From assembly GCA_947174885.1 (NCBI GenBank), contig CAMWKO010000016.1, positions 1 to 61,672 on the forward strand: a DNA stretch of 61,672 nucleotides, in the 5' to 3' direction. Both the position numbers and the translations under genes were made by a program. This document shows, piece after piece, positions 52,280 to 60,973 of this stretch. Origin of the DNA: an uncultured Clostridia bacterium. Its GTDB lineage: Bacteria; Bacillota; Clostridia; Lachnospirales; Lachnospiraceae. The notes below the pieces were generated by a model. That model was not told the DNA's origin and made no database searches. It was given only the letters and a program-made list of their open reading frames with translations. Numbering within the stretch: position 1 is the stretch's first letter; each line of letters begins with the position of its first letter.

Positions 52280-53539
52280 CTATTTCCACACTGCATTAAT
52301 TGTAATTGTTATGCTTCCATACCTTCCGTTTCCCCCTCTTTGTACCAGTAAACTTACATTTACTCCCATACAATCTATTTTTTTCACACATCTGTTTATG
52401 GCATTTTGAATTGCATTTCCCAAATATGTTCCGACTATCAAATCTTCATTTCCTTTTATACAATGTAACTCCACTGTATATACGCTCTGTTTTCCATTTG
52501 ATAATATAAGATTCACCAGCATTTCTTCTAATTCTGCTTCCGTATTTATCATATTATCGCATCTTACATATTTTGAGGAAGTACATTTAGGCACACCTGA
52601 TTTATCATCCGGTGTATGATCCAGATAAATTATATCATCTGTAAGCAGATAATAGTCATGGGTAAGATTTCTACCTGCTTCGTATTCTCCATTACTTATA
52701 TTGGATACAATAGGATCATCAAAGGTTACATCTATCTGATACCATATTCCATCTATTTTTACTATATTCCATGCATGACCTATATTACTGTCCCCATTAG
52801 TTGCTGCTTTTCCATACACAACTTCACACTCTATCCCTGCCTTATTGCAAAGCAGCTTATATGCCTTTGCATATCCGTCACATACAGCCAGCCTGTTTAC
52901 TAATGCACCTGTTTCCGTATGAATAACTTCTCCATAAGTGTCATTCTTATTCATTGCTGCCTCATCATAAAATGTATGTCTGATAAGATAATCATGTAAT
53001 ACTCTTACTATCACTTCCTGGCTCATGCTGTTACTGATTAATGTGGTGACAATTTTTGCCGCAGCAGTATCAGCAGTACATCCACTTGTATTTATAATAC
53101 CGCAGGTAGCACCTATATTTTCATTATTGTTATTGTTATTTAAAGTAATTTTCTGTGTCTGGTTCGTATTTTTTTCGGTTTCTTTTGCAGTAGAAGGTAC
53201 TGTAGACGGTACTGTAACAGCTACCGCAGAAGTTTCCGGAATAACATTTTTTGTAGTCTGCTCCTGATTTTTGTTTGATGTTGTTTGTTTCTCCGTAGTT
53301 GTATCACTACTTGATTCATCTGAAGAGGTAGTTGATTTTCCATAAATATTATCCAGTATATTATTCAACCCAGAGATATCTACTATCTGAATTTTACTAT
53401 CACTTGTATCTTCTTCTAATATACTATAACCATCACCACTAGGCTCTGACCCTTTATCCTCATTCTTATCACCGCATCCTGATAATAAAACTATATTTAT
53501 TATAATAGCTGTTGTAATAATAAATTTCTTGAATTTCAA
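52280..53539 (-). CDS. Transglutaminase-like lipoprotein
   Basis: 419 residues, TTG start behind AGGAG. Lipobox LLSGC (Cys22), a Thr/Ser/Gln/Asn-rich stalk (about 65-140) and a transglutaminase-like core with Cys220 (LAVCDGYAKAY), His255 (GHAWNIV) and Asp270 (WYQIDVTFDDP). A possible surface peptidase or crosslinker; related in design to the protein at 5498-6598. The last about 85 residues (from VELHCIKGNED) form an extra domain not recognised. Confidence 0.85.
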   Translation of the reverse strand: MKFKKFIITTAIIINIVLLSGCGDKNEDKGSEPSGDGYSILEEDTSDSKIQIVDISGLNNILDNIYGKSTTSSDESSSDTTTEKQTTSNKNQEQTTKNVIPETSAVAVTVPSTVPSTAKETEKNTNQTQKITLNNNNNNENIGATCGIINTSGCTADTAAAKIVTTLISNSMSQEVIVRVLHDYLIRHTFYDEAAMNKNDTYGEVIHTETGALVNRLAVCDGYAKAYKLLCNKAGIECEVVYGKAATNGDSNIGHAWNIVKIDGIWYQIDVTFDDPIVSNISNGEYEAGRNLTHDYYLLTDDIIYLDHTPDDKSGVPKCTSSKYVRCDNMINTEAELEEMLVNLILSNGKQSVYTVELHCIKGNEDLIVGTYLGNAIQNAINRCVKKIDCMGVNVSLLVQRGGNGRYGSITITINAVWK

Positions 53540-53697
53540 TATATATTCTCCTAATATTATTTCTTATTCTTGAGTTTTCCGCATCTATATTCTGCCATAT
53601 CAACAAGCCTTGCTATATTTTTCCTGTATTTCCATTTTAACATGTCATCATGTCTTATATCTTCGTTATACTTATCTTTTATATTATTATTTTATCA

Positions 53698-53855
53698 TAA
53701 AAAACTTATGGTTATCCGCAGTCGCCAAATGAGTGTGTAAACACCCTCACTTGGCTCGTTGCCTACATTATATCATAAGCACAGCTTATTATTATCCGCA
53801 GTCGCCAAATGAGTGTGTGAGCACCCTCACTTGGCTCGTTGCCTACATTATATCA
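53698..53855. repeat. Repeat family B, two tandem 80-bp units (B3)
   Basis: GTCGCCAAATGAGTGTGT starts at 53721 and 53801, exactly 80 bp apart, each followed by CACCCTCACTTGGCTCG and TTGCCTACATTATATCAT. The stem arms differ from B1 and B2 but keep pairing (GAGTG/CACTC), evidence of selection on structure. Confidence 0.87.
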
Positions 53856-53971
53856 TAATATAAGACTCTGTTATATTTTTTATACAATATCACTAATATT
53901 ATAGATTTTCCGTATTTTTTATTACCTACAAAATAAAAATATGTAATTCCATGCACTAACTCCTTATACAA

Positions 53972-54005
53972 AAACACTTGCACTTATATAAAGTGCAAGT
54001 GAAAT
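53972..54005 (-). terminator. Terminator of the 81-residue gene
   Basis: CACTTGCACTT (53975-53985) pairs with AAGTGCAAGTG (53991-54001), then a run of five T on the minus strand. Confidence 0.78.
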
Positions 54006-54135
54006 GTCATTGTTCAAATAGATAAATCATCTATAAATTTTACCTATAAACTCTTAAGCATTTGTTAATGCTTTTTCAATAGGTATTTAATATAAGTAAG
54101 CGAATATATTTTCAATATTCCATTACCTAAAATGA

Positions 54136-54381
54136 CTATTCTGCAAAATCATCCTCAAAGAAATCATCATCGAAGTCTTCATCTTCAAAATCATCAAATT
54201 CATCGTACTTCTTTCTAGAGAAGAATTTGTATAATGCAAAGCTAATACCGGCAACTGCTATAACAGATGCTATAATAGCAATAATCCAGCAAAGCTTACA
54301 ACTCTTTTCTTCTTCTCTCTGCTTTTTGCTCATTAATTCTCCTAATTTTGATGCTGCAATTAATTCTTCTACTTTATTCAT
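54136..54381 (-). CDS. Small membrane protein with acidic tail (81 aa)
   Basis: N-terminal helix (KVEELIAASKLGELMSKKQRE), one transmembrane helix (about 32-51, IIAIIASVIAVAGISFALYKF) and a tail of Asp, Glu and Phe (DEFDDFEDEDFDDDFFEDD). GGGAAA before the ATG and a clear terminator support a real gene. No family recognised with certainty. Confidence 0.7.
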   Translation of the reverse strand: MNKVEELIAASKLGELMSKKQREEEKSCKLCWIIAIIASVIAVAGISFALYKFFSRKKYDEFDDFEDEDFDDDFFEDDFAE

Positions 54382-54517
54382 GGCTTTTTCCCTTTCCTAT
54401 ATATTTTTTATCACTTTCGTAGTGATTAATCCATTTTTAAGTATATTAACTTTTATACTATTTATTTCTAAATATAGCTATATTTTATAAAATATATATA
54501 GCATAATTTTTTATCTT

Positions 54518-54592
54518 TACTGCTTCGTAAATAAAATCAGAGATTTTGTGCACTGGGCACAACGAGTTATAAATAACTCGTTGTTATTATAC
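54518..54592. repeat. Repeat family C, copy C2
   Basis: Related to 17961-18020 and extended by the perfect palindrome AACGAGTTATAAATAACTCG (with TT at its end). Lies 20 bp beyond the pcrA stop, so may also end that transcript. Confidence 0.5.
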
Positions 54593-54611
54593 CATATTTG
54601 TTCAATAATTA

Positions 54612-56891
54612 CTACACCTTTTTAAGTTTTGCAAAAGATGCAAACATTCTTTTTTGTCCTGCTGTCTCAAAATTTACCAAAACCTCATAATCTCTGCCGG
54701 CATTTTCAATAGAAAGTACTTTGCCTATTCCAAATTTCATATGCTTTACACTATCTCCCACTTCATATTCTAAAGCTCCTGAAGTTTTTATCTCCTTTGT
54801 CTTATCAAATACATTACTGGTTAAAAGCTCCCTTGCAGACATCCCCCTCTTAGTTGTATTAAGTGGTGATGAAGATAACCGGCTTACATCTCTTCCAAAT
54901 CCGCTACTGTTTTTTACTCCAAAACCACTAATTCCACTTGACTTTGTATTGTTTGAAGCTTTCTGCTCTTTTCCTAAAAGCTCTGTAGGAATCTCATTTA
55001 AAAATCTTGAAGGCTTGTTATACTGTGATTCACCTCTGACAATTCGCATCTTTGCCAGACTAATAGCAAGCTTATTCATGGCTCTGGTAATAGCTACATA
55101 GCAAAGTCTTCTCTCCTCCTCCACATCTGTCGGGTCCTCAGAGTTTATTGACATATAGCTTGGAAATAATCCATCCTCCATACCACACAAATATACATTC
55201 GGAAATTCCAGTCCCTTTGCACTATGAATAGTCATAAGTACTACATAGTCACTATTTCCATCTACAGAATCAATATCTGCTACAAGAGCTACCTCCTCTA
55301 AAAATTCAGACAAAGTTGGCTCATCTGTTCCTGTTTCATAATCTACAAGCTTTGAAACAAGCTCCTCTACGTTACTAATTCTGTCTCTTGCCTCATCAGT
55401 ATCTTCCTTTTCCAGTTCCTTTATATACCCGGTTTCCGCTATAATATATTCTATAGCTTCTTTTAGGGAGCCACCATCTCTTATAATACTTCTTGTTACT
55501 CTTATGGTATTTACAAATTCATTTATTTTGTTAAGTGTTCTGCCAAGTCCGGGTATATTATCAGCCTCCATGCAGGCATCAAAAAAACTGATTCCTCCAA
55601 AATCTGCATATTGCTGAATTTTGTCTATACTGGTAAGTCCGATTCCACGTTTTGGAACATTTATAATTCTCTTGACTGCTAAATCATCTCTTCCGTTATC
55701 CACTGTTTTAAGATAACAAAGCATATCCTTAATTTCTTTTCTCTGATAGAAATTTACACCGCCCACCAGCTTATAAGGAATATTAAGTGCAACCAGACGT
55801 TCTTCAATTACACGCGACTGAGCGTTCGTTCGATACAGACAGGCATTACTATTGTAGCTACACTCACCTGCCTGTACATTTTTAGCAATATCTCTCGCTA
55901 TGAAGTCAGCCTCCTCATATCCGCTTTCAAACAGATTCAGTCCTATTTTATCTCCCTCTCCCTTATCTGTCCAAAGTGTCTTATCCTTTCTTCCATAATT
56001 ATTCCGAATTACTGCGTTTGCAGCATTTAAAATATTGGAAGTAGACCTGTAATTTTGTTCAAGCTTTATAACCTTAGTATCTTCAAATACCTTTTCAAAG
56101 TTTAAGATATTTTTAATATTTGCACCTCTAAACTTATAAATAGACTGGTCATCATCACCTACTACACACAGATTTCTATGCTTAGCTGCCAGCTGGCTAA
56201 TAATCATAAACTGCACTGTATTAGTATCCTGGTATTCATCTACCATTATATATTGCAGTCTATTCTGATATGATTCCAAAACTTCCGGACAATTATTAAA
56301 TAATTCTACAGTTTTTACGAGCAAATCATCAAAATCAAGAGCATTATTTTTCTTCAGCTGTTTCTGATATTCCACATATGCGTCTGCTATCTGCTTTGAA
56401 TGAAAATCATTTGCCTCTCTCATAAATCTCTCCGGTGAAATATATTCATTTTTGGCACTCGATATATAAGACAGTATAGTTTTCTCTTTTAAATTTTTTG
56501 TATCAATATTTAATTGTTTACATACATCCTTCATGACATTTTTCATATCATCAACGTCATAAATTGTAAAATTAGAATCATAACCGATTCTGTCAATGTA
56601 TCTTCTTAAAATCTTTACGCAGGAAGAATGGAAAGTACTCACCCAGATATGCTCTGAACCAAATCCTACAAGATTGTCAATTCTCTCCTTCATTTCTCCT
56701 GCTGCTTTATTTGTAAAAGTAATTGCCATGATATTCCATGGATTAATACCTTTTTCTTCAATCAAATATGCTATTCTATGTGTAATTACTCTTGTCTTTC
56801 CCGAACCTGCACCTGCTAGAATAAGTACAGGACCTTCTGTCGTAAATACACCTTCCTTTTGCTGTTCATTTAATGTATTGTAAATACTCAT
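54612..56891 (-). CDS. pcrA: ATP-dependent DNA helicase PcrA/UvrD
   Basis: 759 residues, superfamily 1A 3'-5' helicase. Motif I GAGSGKT (27-33), Ia TFTNKAAGEMKER, II VDEYQDTN, III GDDDQSIYKFRGA, IV LEQNYRST, V MTIHSAKGLEF and VI YVAITRAMNKL, then a linker and a C-terminal Tudor-like domain (VGDSVKHMKFGIGKVLSI). Needed for nucleotide excision repair and for clearing RNA polymerase and recombination intermediates. Full length, standalone. Confidence 0.96.
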   Translation of the reverse strand: MSIYNTLNEQQKEGVFTTEGPVLILAGAGSGKTRVITHRIAYLIEEKGINPWNIMAITFTNKAAGEMKERIDNLVGFGSEHIWVSTFHSSCVKILRRYIDRIGYDSNFTIYDVDDMKNVMKDVCKQLNIDTKNLKEKTILSYISSAKNEYISPERFMREANDFHSKQIADAYVEYQKQLKKNNALDFDDLLVKTVELFNNCPEVLESYQNRLQYIMVDEYQDTNTVQFMIISQLAAKHRNLCVVGDDDQSIYKFRGANIKNILNFEKVFEDTKVIKLEQNYRSTSNILNAANAVIRNNYGRKDKTLWTDKGEGDKIGLNLFESGYEEADFIARDIAKNVQAGECSYNSNACLYRTNAQSRVIEERLVALNIPYKLVGGVNFYQRKEIKDMLCYLKTVDNGRDDLAVKRIINVPKRGIGLTSIDKIQQYADFGGISFFDACMEADNIPGLGRTLNKINEFVNTIRVTRSIIRDGGSLKEAIEYIIAETGYIKELEKEDTDEARDRISNVEELVSKLVDYETGTDEPTLSEFLEEVALVADIDSVDGNSDYVVLMTIHSAKGLEFPNVYLCGMEDGLFPSYMSINSEDPTDVEEERRLCYVAITRAMNKLAISLAKMRIVRGESQYNKPSRFLNEIPTELLGKEQKASNNTKSSGISGFGVKNSSGFGRDVSRLSSSPLNTTKRGMSARELLTSNVFDKTKEIKTSGALEYEVGDSVKHMKFGIGKVLSIENAGRDYEVLVNFETAGQKRMFASFAKLKKV

Positions 56892-57294
56892 ATTACTCCT
56901 ATTTATATAACTTTAATAAAGTAGTTTTCTTTATCTATAATTCAATATGTAATTTTCCTTAAGTTTCTTCCAAACTATACCTTTAAAGAATAGTTTTTTA
57001 TTAAAAGTTTTTTATCACAAGTTAAGAGAGTGGAATAACATCTTCCACTCTCTTTTATTTATAATAAAATATTCTTAATCTGTATATTCTATTATACAAT
57101 TCACTATAATTCCAGAGCCCTTGTATTTCTTGTTTTGTTTTTCTTAATATAATGTCGTCCACAGTCAGCATAAACATATTACATTATTCTACTGTCGTAA
57201 GCTTATTTAAGACAACTATAAAAATACATAGACACAATTTAAATTATATTTTCAAAAGTCTTATAAAGATATTTCTAATATTTAAGCAAGTTTA
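56892..57294. other. 403-bp intergenic region with hairpin
   Basis: No gene seen. A perfect hairpin AAGAGAGTGGA (57024-57034) with TCCACTCTCTT (57044-57054) lies mid-way; its T run is on the plus-strand side, so its role for the two minus-strand neighbours is unclear. Confidence 0.6.
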
Positions 57295-58332
57295 TTACTG
57301 CACCAGCTTTGTTCCACAGTTTCCGCAGAATTTTGCTCCATTTGTTGCTGTACCACAGTTAGGGCAGAATTTAGGAGCTGCTACTCCCTCTACCGGCATA
57401 CCTGCCTGTGGCTGTACCTGATTCATTTGTGGCTGCATCTGATTCATTTGCTGTTGTCCCATACCGTTCATAGCACCTGACATCTGATTGACCATCTGCT
57501 GCCCCATCATCATACCCATTTGCATACCTGCCATCTGCGAGGCCATATTGCCCATACTGTTTCCGCCATTGCCACCTTTTGACATGGAATCTAACATACT
57601 CATTTGGGAATATCTGTTCATATCTCCAACCATACTCTGACTTGCTGCTTTCTTCTGCATAGCCTGAACTTCTTCCGGATATGAAAAACTCTGGATTGCA
57701 AAGCCTGTAATTGAAATACCGATTTTGTAGATTTCCATATCAAGGTCTTCTTTAATTCCCTTTGAAATATCATAGGCATTTGCCTGAAGATTAAACATAT
57801 CCTTGCCTTCTTTAGAAATCCACTTCATAAGAAGCTGATCAAGTAACGCAACTACTCTTTCTCTTACATCTTCTATTGTAAACATATCTTTAATACCTGC
57901 TACTTTATCAATAAGTGCATCTCTATCAGATATTTTACAATTAAATGTACCAAATGCACGTATAGGCATACCACCCGGAAGATTAAGCTGTGGCGCTGGG
58001 ATATTGATTGCATTCTTAGTACCCCATTTTACAGTAAATTCTTTTGTATTAACAAAAAGAACTTCTGCCCTAATACCTGAATTAAAACCAAATTTGAAGC
58101 CTTTTAATGATGAAAGAAAAGGAATAATCTGTGATTCGATGTCAAAGCTTCCTTCGTCCTCAAATACACCTTCAACCTTTCCATTATACATAAAGATAGC
58201 ATCCTGTCCCGGACGAATAATAAGACGGCTTCCCTTCTTTATTTCATCATTTTTCCACTTCCAGAACATTACATCATCTCTGGTTTCCTGCCATTCAACT
58301 ACATTTGATAACTGATTGCTAAATAATCCCAT
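57295..58332 (-). CDS. SPFH-domain protein with C-terminal zinc ribbon
   Basis: 345 residues. SPFH (stomatin/flotillin-like) domain at about 20-235, a Met/Gln/Asn-rich linker (about 240-315) and a zinc ribbon with two CxxC pairs (FCPNCGTATNGAKFCGNCG). This is the YdjI/virion-core-like type. In Bacillus subtilis ydjI is found with a pspA homologue, as here: it starts 22 bp after the PspA stop. Likely a membrane-stress scaffold. Confidence 0.88.
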   Translation of the reverse strand: MGLFSNQLSNVVEWQETRDDVMFWKWKNDEIKKGSRLIIRPGQDAIFMYNGKVEGVFEDEGSFDIESQIIPFLSSLKGFKFGFNSGIRAEVLFVNTKEFTVKWGTKNAINIPAPQLNLPGGMPIRAFGTFNCKISDRDALIDKVAGIKDMFTIEDVRERVVALLDQLLMKWISKEGKDMFNLQANAYDISKGIKEDLDMEIYKIGISITGFAIQSFSYPEEVQAMQKKAASQSMVGDMNRYSQMSMLDSMSKGGNGGNSMGNMASQMAGMQMGMMMGQQMVNQMSGAMNGMGQQQMNQMQPQMNQVQPQAGMPVEGVAAPKFCPNCGTATNGAKFCGNCGTKLVQ

Positions 58333-58354
58333 TTCCTAACTCACTTTCTATGTA

Positions 58355-59041
58355 TTATTTGCCAAGTGATGCCTTAAGTGCTGCTAATTCATCATCAACT
58401 GCTGACGAAGATGAAGATGTGCTATCATACTTAGCCGCAAGATTTTCTACATCTGCATTTTCTGCCGAACTGTTAAGCTCTGCCATTGCATTTGCCTGAT
58501 CTAACATCTTATCAGCCTTAGCCTCCATTCTCGCAAATGCTGACATACTGTTTTCTGCACCTGCTACGCTTGAACCAATCTTATTAATCTTTTCCTGTGT
58601 CTTAGCCACAGCAATTTTTGCCTTGATTGCATCCTTTTTAGCATTTAACTCATTAATATCCTTAACAAGCTTGTCGTGCATCTGACGCATCTTATTAGCG
58701 TTAGCTGCTGCCAAATCATATGCCTGCTGTAATGCAGACTGTTTTTCTACTAACTGGTTCTTCTTAACAATAAATTGACGTGCATCTTCATCATTTCCGG
58801 CTTCTACAGCTTTAACTGCATAATTCTGATATTTTGTAACTTCCGCATTACATTCATCAAGCTCTCTTTTTGCTCTTGTTTCTTCAGCCATAATAGCTGC
58901 TGTTTCTGCTTTTACTTTTCCTAAATCACTTTCAAGATTTCTTAAATATTGATCAATCATCTTCTCCGGATCCTCACACTTATCTAAAAGTGCGTTAATG
59001 TTTGCTGACATAATGTCTTTAAATCTAGATATAATACCCAT
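58355..59041 (-). CDS. pspA: PspA/IM30-family protein
   Basis: 228 residues, almost all coiled-coil. MGIISRFKDIMSANINALLD with KCEDPEKMIDQYLR is the family N-terminus, which forms the amphipathic membrane-binding helix. It forms ESCRT-III-like assemblies that protect damaged membrane. Leads a two-gene operon with the SPFH protein. AAGGAGG precedes the ATG. Confidence 0.93.
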   Translation of the reverse strand: MGIISRFKDIMSANINALLDKCEDPEKMIDQYLRNLESDLGKVKAETAAIMAEETRAKRELDECNAEVTKYQNYAVKAVEAGNDEDARQFIVKKNQLVEKQSALQQAYDLAAANANKMRQMHDKLVKDINELNAKKDAIKAKIAVAKTQEKINKIGSSVAGAENSMSAFARMEAKADKMLDQANAMAELNSSAENADVENLAAKYDSTSSSSSAVDDELAALKASLGK

Positions 59042-59626
59042 GATTGTAATCCTCCTTTTTGTTTACGATAACTTTAACCTACGCATTTGATTATACTATA
59101 ACCACTAAATTTTGTCATTATATTTGAGTGAATAATAAATTTTATTGTTTGAATTTAAATACAGTTTTTTGATTATTAATTCTATAATATACATTTTTTA
59201 TACATTTTTATATTGAGAATATGCTTTTTAGCTATTTCCAGGGTTTACATATTTCTTTATTTTATGATTCATGAAGTTTACAATTTCAAAACGACGTAAG
59301 CATCCAAACAAAACATTTAGCGAAAGTAAAGTTTTCTATACTGTTTTTATTCAATATATCTATGATGTCTAAAGGTAGCAAAACTTTATAAATCATAAGA
59401 TAGAAATACATAAACCTTAAAGTCATTTGTATTGACTAAAAAAAATTCATGTCTTAATATGATTAGTATAGTAAAAGCTATTCTAAAAAAGATTTCACAT
59501 TAAGGAATTAACTCAATACATTAAATACTATATGGTATATCATTATTTACAGAATAGCCTTTAACAATTAAATCTATTAGTATAAAGAATTATATATCCT
59601 AAAATTAAAAGAAAGGTTTTTTTAAA
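59042..59626. other. 585-bp divergent promoter region of pspA and the galactanase
   Basis: No gene seen. It has the galactanase promoter at 59432-59460 and a hairpin in its leader, AAAGCTATTCT (59474-59484) with AGAATAGCCTTT (59551-59562). The pspA promoter is not clear to me. Confidence 0.55.
59432..59460 (+). promoter_or_regulatory. Promoter of the GH53 gene
   Basis: TTGACT (59432-59437), 17 bp, TAATAT (59455-59460). Gives an mRNA leader of about 160 nt that can fold into the 59474-59562 hairpin. Confidence 0.6.
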
Positions 59627-60973
59627 ATGAAAAGAAACTATATATATTTATCACTCTCTATTCTAATACTGATATTAATAATTGTAATTATTTTACTGTT
59701 TTCAAAAATGAATATTGAAGATAACAGTACATCCAGCACTATTTCACCTGAAATTACCAGCAATTTATCTACTAATGATAGCACTAATCATACAACACAA
59801 AGCACAACTTCCAATATAAATACTTTGCCATTAAGTCTTAATGAAAGTTTTATTACCGGCGCCGATATTTCAAGTATTATTGCATTAGAAGAAAGTGGTG
59901 TTATCTTTTATGATTATGCCGGCAATTCTCAGGACATATTCAAAACATTATATGATAATGGAATTAATTACATTCGTGTTCGACTTTGGAATAATCCTTA
60001 TGATGAGGCCGGTAACACATATGGAGGTGGTCATAACGATTTAGCTACCGCTATAAAAATCGGAAAAAGAGCTACCCAGAATAATCTACCATTATATGTA
60101 GATTTTCATTATTCAGATTTCTGGGCCGACCCTTCTAAGCAAATGATACCTAAATCATGGTCTTCAATGAATTTATCAGAAAAAGAAGCTGCACTTTATG
60201 ATTATACTAAAATCTCTTTAGAGTCTCTTATAAATGAAGGAATTAATATTGGAATGGTCCAGGTCGGAAACGAAACCAACTATTGTTTTTGTGGTGAAAC
60301 CTCTTGGGATAGTATATGTCTTTTACTAAATGCAGGTGTAAAAGCAGTTCGTGAGGTAGCCTCAGAATATAATATGAACATAAATATAGCTTTACACTTT
60401 ACAAATCCTGAAATCGCAAACAACTATAAAACAATATCCTATGAGCTTAATAAACATAATGTTGACTATGATATTTTTGCCTCCTCTTACTATCCTTACT
60501 GGCACGGTGATTTAGATAATTTAGTTGGTGTTTTATCATATGTCGCTGATACATATAACAAAAAAGTAATGGTGGCTGAAACTGCATATCCATATACCCT
60601 TCAGGATACCGATTTTTTTGATAATAGCATAAACTCCTACAACTATACCTCACCAATCTACGAGGTATCTTCAAACGGTCAGCGTAATTATATTTATGAT
60701 TTAGCTTCAAAGCTTTCTACCTTAGGCAGTAGCTGTTTAGGTTTTTTCTATTGGGAGCCTGCATGGATTTCTGTAGGCAATTCCTACAATGAGAATAGTA
60801 AGCTTTGGGAAACCTATGGTAGCGGATGGGCATCCAGCTTTTCTAAGGAATATGATGCTAACGATGCAGGAAAATATTTTGGTGGCTCTTCCTTTGATAA
60901 TCAGGCACTATTCGACCAATACGGAAAGCCGCTACCCTCTTTAAGTATCTTCAAGGAACTGCGTACAAATTAG
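59627..60973 (+). CDS. GH53 endo-beta-1,4-galactanase
   Basis: 448 residues. N-terminal membrane helix (about 6-26), a Ser/Thr/Asn linker (about 32-68) and a family 53 catalytic domain. ITGADISSI and INYIRVRLWNNP are typical; the proton donor is Glu216 (VGNETN) and the nucleophile Glu318 (VMVAETAYPY). It cuts beta-1,4-galactan side chains of pectin at the cell surface. Matches the plant-fibre theme of the GH5 and Cthe_2159 proteins. Overlaps the convergent gene by 33 bp. Confidence 0.93.
   Translation: MKRNYIYLSLSILILILIIVIILLFSKMNIEDNSTSSTISPEITSNLSTNDSTNHTTQSTTSNINTLPLSLNESFITGADISSIIALEESGVIFYDYAGNSQDIFKTLYDNGINYIRVRLWNNPYDEAGNTYGGGHNDLATAIKIGKRATQNNLPLYVDFHYSDFWADPSKQMIPKSWSSMNLSEKEAALYDYTKISLESLINEGINIGMVQVGNETNYCFCGETSWDSICLLLNAGVKAVREVASEYNMNINIALHFTNPEIANNYKTISYELNKHNVDYDIFASSYYPYWHGDLDNLVGVLSYVADTYNKKVMVAETAYPYTLQDTDFFDNSINSYNYTSPIYEVSSNGQRNYIYDLASKLSTLGSSCLGFFYWEPAWISVGNSYNENSKLWETYGSGWASSFSKEYDANDAGKYFGGSSFDNQALFDQYGKPLPSLSIFKELRTN

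Larger units (their letters stand above)
53540..54135. other. 596-bp intergenic region with tandem repeat B3
   Basis: No gene seen. Two 80-bp family B units (53700-53855), then AT-rich DNA and the terminator of the next gene at 53975-54001. A GATTTTCCGTATTTTTTATT stretch at about 53902-53922 resembles one end of family A. Confidence 0.65.

Noticed and set aside
57024-57054. Terminator of the SPFH gene
   Set aside because: Good hairpin, but the T run is on the plus-strand side and it is 240 bp from the stop, so I list it only as a hairpin.
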